In this document: positions 56,412-64,000 of the stretch, one piece after another
Position numbering within the stretch: the stretch's first letter is position 1
Layout of the letters: every line of letters starts with the position of its first letter
DNA from: Uloborus plumipes
Taxonomy: Eukaryota; Arthropoda; Arachnida; Araneae; Uloboridae
Assembly: GCA_038373865.1 (NCBI GenBank)
Contig: JAXGGA010002934.1
Coordinates: 47,889-111,888 of the forward strand
Direction: 5' to 3'
DNA length: 64,000 nt
Position numbers and translations under genes: made by a program
Notes under the pieces: model-generated
Databases searched by the model: none
What the model was told of the DNA's origin: nothing
The model's input: only the letters and a program-made list of their open reading frames with translations

Positions 56412-57300
56412 TAAAATATGATATTTTGCGGCATATTAAACACATATAGGTAGCATGAAAACATGATACATTCTACAAATCCGGGGCTGCTGCCGCCACT
56501 AGCAAAATTAACTGCACAAAACAAATTAGATAAGTGTTGGTAAAAATTAAATCAATATTTAATAGGTTTTGGCTTGAACAATGGGAGTGGCATAATGGCA
56601 AGGCAGCAAGCTCTGTATACAACAGAATATGACATTTGATTAAACACTTTTGATTATCCGTAGACTAGAATGACATGGTAACTGCAGACAAATGAATACC
56701 ATGGACAATCAGACAAAAAGTTTAAAAAATGATGCTGGTGTATAAACACTAGATCAAACATTAAAATTGTAGATAAAAACAAAAAAAAAAAAAAACTGCA
56801 TGAGCTAAACATAGACAAAAACACTCATGCATTTAAAAAAAAATAAATAATCACTTATATTAGTACATGCCTTGAAACTTTATAAAAAAGTTTGTTACTC
56901 ATTTTATTTAAATTTTAAAATATATTAATTAGTGATTGTAACTTTTTCAATAATATCTTTCACGAAGCAAAATATTCTTCTGTTCCTCAAAATAATTAGT
57001 TTGCCAAAACGAACATGAGCTGTTTCATGGCCGACTCAAAGATGTGCGCAAGCTGGGCTAAGTCAAAATGGGTGCATTCAGTAAATCCTCACCAATAAAG
57101 AAAATAATAGTGTGAAACATCTGTAGATACTTGGAAGTTTACAGTATAGAATATGGTAAAATAATCATACATATAAAATTAGTGTTAATTAAGAGGTAAA
57201 ATCAAAAAAGACAAAAATAGGAGAGTTTAAGAGACGAATGCAATCAAATTTCTAAAAAATATAGAAACTTGCCAGTACATTTTTAGTACTAAAAATTTCA
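56412..57300. other. Anonymous AT-rich DNA
   Basis: No feature recognised. Confidence 0.35.
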
Positions 57301-58070
57301 GTAGGGGAGAGCGGGGCTAAAAGTTCCGCGGGTAAGTTGTTCCCTTTGAAATAGCTCAGCTAAGAAAAAATATACATGTATTTTGTAAATACGTCATGAA
57401 ATAGAATGTTATAGTGCACAAATGGCGGTCATTTTCACCAGCCCAGTGGCGTCCAGTGTATCAAAAGCCGAGCACGTGCATTACTGATTTACGAAAGTAA
57501 ATATTTTTGTTTTTGGTGTTTTTGGTCTTTCGTCCGGAATTTAATAGTTAATGTTTAGCTTTTTGGTTTTTTTACATGAAGATAGATTGTGCACCCTTAT
57601 ATCCTACGCTGAAACTATTTATGTTTCGTTATCTAACCTATAATTTAATGTTTTAAAGACATGTGCTTTTGGGGCTAGTTGTTCCCTTTTTTGGGGGCAA
57701 GTTGTTCCGCGGAACAACTTGCCCCAGAAAAATTAGCAACTAGCCCGAAGGAACGTCTTGCCCTATTCATCTGAACCAGTGATGCAGTAACTTAATACAC
57801 ATATAAATAAATATTATATGTTACTGTGAAGACCGAAAGTGAGATTTCACCAAACATAAATCCAGAAATATTCAGTCTATCCGATAGATATATATTAGAT
57901 ATAAAATTTTCGAAGAGCGAACTATGTAAGATATCGAAATATATTTCATACTTTGATATAAAAGTCATATTTTCGGAGGATCGTATTAGAAATTCTAGAT
58001 AACTCCCTGTTATAACTGAAGACTGAACCAATTATCTTAGCTTATTAGCTGTTGAAGCTGTTAGTTATTA

Positions 58071-58727
58071 TACAGGGTGTCCACTCCTATCGTGGACCAA
58101 TAGCTAATTTCTTAACCGTTAGAGATAAGCATATAGTTCATTTGGGAAAAAATCTCTAAATTATGAAAGGAATTTTGGGTCTATTCAATGTTTTTCAAAA
58201 AATCAAATTTTGAAAGAGTTACGAAATTTAGATTTTTATACAGCCCCCCAGTCCTATCAATCATATTTAGTAAAACATTCTTGACACTGTAACGTTTAAA
58301 ACTAAAAAAAAATTACTGTTCTACCACAAAAATTGACCGAGTTATGACGTTTTGAAAAATCATGATTGTGCATTATTTCATGACGTCATCGAGAGATCGC
58401 TTAAGGAACCGTATGCGAAATCCTTCAAAATCTTGATTTTTCAAAACGTCATAACTCGGTCAATTTTTGTCGTAGAACAGTGATTTTTTTTTTCGTTTTA
58501 AACGTTACAGTGTCAAGAATGTTTTACTAAATATGATTGATAGGACTGGGGGGCTGTATAAAAATCTAAATTTCGTTAACTCTTTCAAAATTTGATTTTT
58601 TGAAAAACATTGAATAGACCCAAAATTCCTTTCGTAATTTAGAGATTTTTTCCTAAATGAACTATATGCTTATCTCCAACGGTTAAGAAATTAGCTATTG
58701 GTCCACGATAGGAGTGGACACCCTGTA
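58071..58727. mobile_element. 657-bp foldback element
   Basis: TACAGGGTGTCCACTCCTAT...to about 58373 is inverted at 58433-58727 with few mismatches, giving arms near 300 bp and a centre of about 60 bp containing ATGACGTCATCG. The element has no coding capacity. Transcripts would form long double-stranded RNA. Confidence 0.92.
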
Positions 58728-58796
58728 TGTAATTTTAATATGTTGCACTACATTAACTGTATTTTACCATATTAATGTGTTATAATTTACTATTTA

Positions 58797-58900
58797 CTAG
58801 ATGCGTTGCCCGGCATTGCACGGTCTACCTTGAGAATAAAACTTTTGTTAAGCAACGCGCGTCTATAAGCCCCGATTACATTATTAAAGTCGATATTTTG
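58797..58900 (-). mobile_element. Helitron 3' end, minus strand, nested
   Basis: On the minus strand the sequence ends TGCCGGGCAACGCATCTAG, a typical Helitron 3' hairpin and CTAG, only 70 bp from the foldback. Its 5' end was not found. The plus-strand frame 58775-59029 crosses it and is unlikely to be a gene. Confidence 0.6.
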
Positions 58901-59198
58901 CCGGCATCCAGTGCAAAAAAGAAATCAATCGCCAAAAACAGTTTTAAATCCCGTCGTAACAGGAAACACCTCAAAGCAAAGGTCTCATTAGAAAGATCAA
59001 AGAAAATACGCAGCTTTGGAAATTACTAACTGCTTCACCCAGCAAAAAGATACAGGCATTTTTAAGTTCGTAAAAATCAATTTCAAACTGGATTTACAGA
59101 AATCGTCTGTATTAATTAGCGTGAAAAAAATGAATGGTAAAAAAAAAAAGTTGAATAAAAATGGGTTGCCATTTTTTTTCTTGAGCGTAGACTAATTT

Positions 59199-59640
59199 TC
59201 TAAACATGGCCGATTTTAACAGCATTCAGTGGATTTTTCGCAAAATATCGCCAAAAGCGCAAAAATTGAACCGGAATTCAAAAAATCATTTTCTTCGGCA
59301 AATTTGTGGCCAACTTGGCGATATGTCACCAAGTTGGCGTCAAACACTTGCCGACTAAAAGCTTGGCGATATATCGCCAAGTGATTGCGCCAATTCATAT
59401 CACTTGTGTCTACATTAAAATTAACATTGATTTACCCCAAAGAAGAGGTAAGCCCCCTCCCACCCCCCAGGAACATTCGAATGCAAACACAAGGGGAGGT
59501 ACACAATTAGACCTCCCTCAAAGACAACATATCAAATTAAAATCTTCTACGGTATACAGTTTTTGAGTTACTCGACATACCTACATATGCACATGCATGC
59601 ATACATACGTACATACAGTTATACAGCCGTACATAAAAAC
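59199..59640 (-). repeat. Copy of the 30381-31168 element family
   Basis: Inverted relative to the copy at 30.4 kb. It shares GGCGATATATCGCCAAG, the CATTGATTTACCCCAAA block, and the ATACAGTTTTTGAGTTACTC block with CATACATACGTACATAC repeats. Termini not determined. Confidence 0.65.
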
Positions 59641-60344
59641 ATATTAATATCAACCATTGTTTTTTCTAAATACAAATTATGTTTTAATGAGTTATTCATC
59701 TCGCATTCAAAATCAGCATCGTTATGCATCGTCTTGCTAATATCGGAACAATTTGCCCCACCCACGGAACAACTTGCCCCAAGACGGGGTTAGTTGTTCC
59801 TTTTCGGCTTTACTTGCTATAAAATTAATTATTAAAAAACCTTACAAAATACAACTCAAAAAACAGTCTGTATATCAAAGGGACATATAATACTAAGTTT
59901 TAACCTCGGAATATTAATTCTAGAACCAAGTTTTCAAAACGAATTTTGAGCTTAAACAAAAAACGGAACTTTTAGCCCCGCTCTCCCCTACTCAGTGTAA
60001 GACATCATTAAAAAATCTTTCCGGTTTGCAGAAAACACTCGTTCGCATTAATTTTAACAGTAAATAACTAAGCACATTTTTCTTTTTGTGGAAAAAATAG
60101 GTGATCTCATGGACTACTGGTTATTTGGCGGAACAAGGCGAATAAGCATAGAACATGTGCGATACAGTAAACATGAACAAAAGATTATAGCATGCATATC
60201 GCATTTTTTGTTTCGACTGACATTGAATCACAACAGTAAAATTTATGGCTATTAAATAAAAGGAATAATCTCGTGCCAGCAGACTAAAGGGCAAGGTCAA
60301 ACCAAGTAACGGACAGGATATTAGTTCAATGAATGTAAACATTT

Positions 60345-60592
60345 GAAGGGTCAGGGGGGAAAACCACGGTAGTCACATTTGATTCATTTTGAGAAAAACG
60401 AAATTTCAACTTTACGAACTCATAAACTTCCCCAGTATACTTGTTCTAAAATGACAATAATACATGGACTACAGTGTTTTTTCACGAATATTGCATATAC
60501 TAAACGAAATTACACTTATTTTCCTAACAGGTGGTAGCATCAGTTTAAATTCAACAAAAAGTGGACTACCGTGGTTTTTCCCCCTGACCCTT
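60345..60592. mobile_element. 248-bp MITE with empty-site evidence
   Basis: GAAGGGTCAGGGGGGAAAAC at the left is inverted at the right (GTTTTTCCCCCTGACCCTT). CATTT flanks it at 60340-60344 and 60593-60597. The corresponding place in the left duplication arm (about 51556) lacks the element, so it inserted after the duplication. Confidence 0.88.
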
Positions 60593-61348
60593 CATTTATC
60601 AATTCTCAAAATGTAGATACTACATAAGATTTCCGAAAAACGGTTTATTTTGTGACTTTAACTTATAGAATATGAATGTAAATGCTTTTAATTGGAGCAA
60701 AATGCGTATGAAATTTGTTTAACGTGAAAAACAATAGCAACACAACGTGGAACAGCGATGTTAAAACAAATATTTGATACGCACATTGCATATATGATGC
60801 GCTCACGAACTATAAAACACAACAATTTACATCACAACTAACTTTTAACATGCATATTAAAATAAAAAATAGCTGAATTAACACTTCAAATGAGGTAACA
60901 TTAGGAAATATCGGTTCTTCGAACATCAACTAAGATTTATGTTTTCTGAAAAAACGGGGGAAAAACACATAAAAATCATGGCATACGGTTATTTTGATGA
61001 CTCTTACTCATTTTAGATGGAAATAGTTTCAGTAATTCAACCAGTTTTTATGAAATGAATATCACGTATAATCATAATAATACTACGTGCAGTAATGGTG
61101 GCTCAGGAAATCAGCATGCGAAAACATAAACAAACTTTAATTAATTCTCAAAAAATAAATACGTTTCGAAATCAGCAACAAACTGGGTGCATTTTGTAGT
61201 TCAACTTACCTGGAATTCGAAGAAGTGCTTTTCCAAGCTAAGAAATAAGATTAAACTCATCAAATTAGACAAAATCTAGACCTCACTCGAATCTCCGTAG
61301 AAATAACATGGGGAAAAAATGAGAGGATGATGTTAGTGAACCACTTAC

Positions 61349-61362
61349 CCGGAAGTGACGTA
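61349..61362 (-). promoter_or_regulatory. ETS/CRE-like composite motif, right arm
   Basis: CCGGAAGTGACGTA on the plus strand: a consensus ETS site directly abutting a half CRE. It is the counterpart of 50794-50807. Confidence 0.5.
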
Positions 61363-61430
61363 TTTACTTTTCTCGTCCATTTAGGTTTTTTTCAGCTTTT
61401 AGGTTTTTGCTGTTGCCAGATTTAGTATTT

Positions 61431-61452
61431 TCTTGCGTTTTGTATCATGTTT

Positions 61453-61494
<42 letters not shown>

Positions 61495-62690
61495 GAGGTA
61501 ACAATTTTTTGTGGCAACAATAAAAACAAGTATTTTGCTTGGTGAGAAAAATAGTCGCCAGATTACCAATTTGAGGAGGGAGGTATATCAAAGTAGTTCC
61601 CTTTTCAGTTGGACATTCCTGCCGGTTAAGAAGAAGCCTCCTGATTTAACACTTCAGATGGAAGAGGACTTTTGTCGAAAGTTATCCAGACTGGAATTTG
61701 AGTCTGCCCAACGCCTGAAAATGCGATGCAAAACTAAGCACACACCAGCACTGAAACTCCTAAAACTTTTTCATTCCTCCTACAAGCAGTAACAAGACCT
61801 TCTCGGTTCCATAAAAGGAACAAAGTAGGTTAAGTGCTTCAGTAGTCGGTCACAATGACATAAAACCCCTCATAAATAGCACATTTTTAATTCAAAATCA
61901 GATATGACGCATTCACACATTCATGTACTTATCCTCAGTCATCAACCAGTTAAGTTTTCAGTACTTTTTTTGAATTAGTAATGAGTCATTTCATTTTGAA
62001 TGGTGTGCCCGCCATCCAAGATTGCGATTCTGCTTATTTTTCAGCTGAGATGATTCTGTGGCCGACTACTGGAGCATTTACCAGTGTTGACAATAGCTTG
62101 GATTTTAACATTTTTTTTTTATTTCTAAAACAAGTAGGTGATTCACTATCAGAAAGGTTTATTCTAAAGTTTTACCATGGTTTTGTTGCTGTATTGATAG
62201 CTGAAAGTTCTAGGTTAGCCAAGATCAGCAAAAAATCTCTTAAATAGCCGACTAATGGAGCACTTACCCTATACCATCTAACAAAGGCCAACATCACTGC
62301 GACTCACAAACTGATATTCGAATTTTCTTTTGGAATCTTACTGATCTGGTTCAATTTAATGATTGTTGTAATTAAAGAGCTTAGCATCTCTTGTCATTTC
62401 TTAAAAAATTCATTAAGTGCAAAGCATATTCAGACAATTCAGGAAAGAATTCACACTAGGAAGCCTCATCCGGAGAAAGCAGATGAATAAAACTTGCCAC
62501 CATAATAACACTAAGCTAATTGCTCAGACCTCTCAACCACTGTTACTCTTACAACCTTATAGATGAACGTACTTCTGTTAACATTTTACAGGAAACTAGC
62601 CTGTATCACATCAGTCATAAAACTGCTAATCTGCCATTTAACCTCTGCAAGCAGAATAATAAAGATTTGTAATACGGAGAGAGAGGAGGA
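61431..62690. other. Poly-T tract and unassigned frames
   Basis: A run of about 30 T lies at 61457-61488. Two plus-strand frames follow: 61511-61792 (93 codons, GTG start, internal ATG at about 61660, basic C-terminus) and 61981-62247 (88 codons). Neither shows a domain I recognise. They could be exons, old transposon pieces or chance. Confidence 0.3.
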
Positions 62691-62694
62691 GGTT

Positions 62695-62815
62695 ATACAA
62701 CTATGCCAAAGGAGGGAGTCGAACCTGCCGCATTTTCACTGCACTGCTATCTGAAAAAGGCTCCTACAGGAGCGGGTGCTTTTCACCTCTCAGCCACACC
62801 GAGTCTCCATAGAGC
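62695..62815 (-). mobile_element. tRNA-derived repeat, minus strand
   Basis: Minus strand: A-box TGGCTGAGAGG and B-box GGTTCGACTCC with a long middle segment, resembling a class II (Leu/Ser-like) tRNA. The acceptor ends do not pair, and the anticodon arm (GCTCC...GGAGC) is distorted. A SINE head or tRNA pseudogene is likely. Confidence 0.55.
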
Positions 62816-63200
62816 AGTGCAAGAAGTCTAAATTGAGAACCATCTTTTACTTATTCTGTGAAATTTAGTAACACGATTCATTTCTTTATTCGCATACTTA
62901 AACATACCGATTCGACAGTCTTATACTCTTGTTACTAAATTCCTTTTCGAGCACACATACTGATTTTCCTTGCAACCTTAGTTTCTCAACCTTCAAGTGT
63001 ATACTTTGTTGCTTAAATATTAATTTAATCGCATAAATAGTGCCAAAAATAATTAAGATTTGCATTTGGATACGTTTTTGAGAAATAATGTAGAGATTTT
63101 CTTTATTTCATCCAAATAAATTAGAGGACAATGAGGCAAGTGATTTACTTACTACGCAACCCTTACTGAATTACGAAAATTCGCATTTAAAATGACATAG

Positions 63201-63285
63201 AGGTTCCGTTTAGCGCAGTTTAGTAAAACGTCAGTGTCATAATCCCAATGTGATGGGTCCGATTTCCGCCCCCGCCCTGGTTGTA
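63201..63285 (+). pseudogene. tRNA-Met-like pseudogene
   Basis: TTAGCGCAG, then ACGTCAGTGTCATAATC with a CAT anticodon, then a degenerate T-arm (GGGTCCGATTTCCGCCCC), follow the order of elongator tRNA-Met. The B-box has lost TTCGA to CCGAT, and the acceptor stem does not close. It is either a decayed tRNA gene or the head of a tRNA-derived SINE. Confidence 0.55.
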
Positions 63286-63454
63286 ATTTCCTTCTCTGTG
63301 CTGTTAATTCTGTCCTACACTACATATATGCATTAAATTCTCTTTCATATATGAAACGATTTCATAAATGAGTCCTGTGTGACCAAGTACACGAACTCAA
63401 ATTGTATGTTGCCAATAAAGAGAAATGTAAAAATAACGCAAATCTTCAGAATAT

Positions 63455-63760
63455 CTTGACTACCAAAAGCTTGGCGATATATTTCTAAGCTGTCGCCAAT
63501 TTGTATCATTGCTTCAGTATGCATTGAAATTAACACCAATTTGATCCCAAAAACAAGTTAAGAACCATTCTGGATTGTCTGAATTGAACCAAAAAGCTAC
63601 GTGTACAATTGAACCTTGTGGAACTTGTACATTCTACGGCATACCATTATCAGGCTATGCGAGATTCATAATTCAATACGAACATACGTACGCACAAAAC
63701 AGACGTGACGAGCAATAATTAACTTCGTCACGTTCAAACTAGGTACTTCGGTTGTCCATA
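63455..63760 (-). repeat. Diverged copy of the 30381-31168 family
   Basis: Shares AAAAGCTTGGCGATATAT, a TTGAAATTAACACCAATTTG block and a run of CGTACGCAC/CATACGTA motifs with the copies at 30.4 and 59.2 kb. No termini found. Confidence 0.5.
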
Positions 63761-64000
63761 TGTTCGTAGATACGTTCACACAGAAATACAGGGGAAGAGG
63801 AAAAATAAAATAAAGTAAAATAAAAACTACTTAGCATTCATTCGGGTTAAATTAATATTTATGCCGAAATTTGACAGAAAAATATTTCCATTACTTCAGA
63901 CAAGAAAGTAAGGGAACATTATTTTAACAAGTAGTTTTTAATAAGAAAAGCATTTTCTAAAAATATGTTTTAACTTTCCTATGACAACTGAAATGTACAA

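Larger units (their letters stand above)
57301..59991. mobile_element. 2.7-kb TIR element with subterminal repeats
   Basis: GTAGGGGAGAGCGGGGCTAA...AGTTCCG on the left is perfectly inverted at the right end. Both subterminal regions carry repeated GGGGCAAGTTGTTCC-type motifs: near 57331, 57670, 57695-57725 (a palindromic pair) and 57735 on the left, and near 59743, 59764 and 59785 on the right. Such clusters usually bind transposase. No transposase was found. The interior holds a foldback element (58071-58727), a Helitron end and a copy of the 30381-type element. Confidence 0.82.
60130..61430 (-). repeat. Inverted duplication, right arm
   Basis: Reverse complement of 50720-51760, interrupted by a 248-bp MITE at 60345-60592. 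It keeps the splice donor (CAG|GTAAGT on the minus strand, 61204-61212) and a CCGGAAGTGACG promoter motif (61349-61360). Similarity is highest in 60600-61320 and fades toward 60130. Confidence 0.85.

Noticed and set aside
59563..59793. 76-codon frame at 59.6 kb
   Set aside because: Crosses the copy of the 30381-type repeat and the subterminal repeats of the 2.7-kb element.
61511..61792. 93-codon frame as a confirmed gene
   Set aside because: No recognised domain and a GTG start beside a poly-T tract. Kept only as an unassigned frame.

Overview
This window looks like non-coding, repeat-rich DNA from a eukaryote, most likely an arthropod. It is strongly AT-rich by eye. There are no long uninterrupted genes, operons or ribosome-binding sites. 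Instead there are Penelope-like elements (PLEs), Helitrons, hAT, pogo/Tigger-like, piggyBac-like and mariner-like elements, many short inverted-repeat elements (MITEs), tRNA-derived SINEs and satellites. A chelicerate would fit this mixture, but that is an impression and not a demonstrated placement. Most open reading frames are chance frames or lie inside repeats. The recognisable coding sequence is all of transposon origin: PLE reverse transcriptase plus GIY-YIG endonuclease, a Helitron Pif1-like helicase tail, a ZMYM-type hAT transposase remnant, and weaker pogo-like and piggyBac-like remnants.

Layout. 0-9 kb: a CpG-containing MITE (second copy at 44.5 kb), an ACTGTAAAA-type MITE, a satellite of about twelve 87-bp units with a 353-bp higher-order repeat (3.57-4.62 kb), a degenerate piggyBac-like region and TTAA-flanked MITEs. 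9-20 kb: nested pogo-like elements, two copies of a tRNA-derived SINE, two local duplications, a Tigger-like MITE and a short Helitron carrying a helicase remnant. 20-28 kb: mostly anonymous DNA with a 142-bp palindrome and diverged tandem repeats. 28.2-28.7 kb: a truncated PLE with a well-formed hammerhead ribozyme motif. 29.8-32.2 kb: two Helitrons in series, each carrying a nested element. 33.4-36.7 kb: two nearly identical 5'-truncated PLE copies joined head to head, inserted as one unit inside a 12-bp target-site duplication. 37-49 kb: further MITEs, a Tigger-like element with a MITE nested inside, a MITE whose interior has expanded into a 30-bp minisatellite, and a third Helitron. 50-61.5 kb: an inverted duplication of about 1 kb (50.7-51.8 kb and 60.1-61.4 kb). 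Each arm carries an ETS/CRE-like promoter motif and a perfect splice donor. The interval between the arms holds a hAT element, a 2.7-kb inverted-repeat element with a 657-bp foldback inside it, and two exon-like pieces. The last 2.5 kb contain tRNA-derived repeats.

The most interesting signal is the PLE pair. Both PLE loci have the same architecture: a 5'-truncated copy joined to an inverted piece of its own 3' end. Both also carry hammerhead-like motifs beside the 3' end. One motif keeps the CUGANGA/GAA core; the other has U3 and A8 in place of the C3-G8 pair, which may be compensatory. The inverted promoter/first-exon duplication is the best hint of a host gene here.
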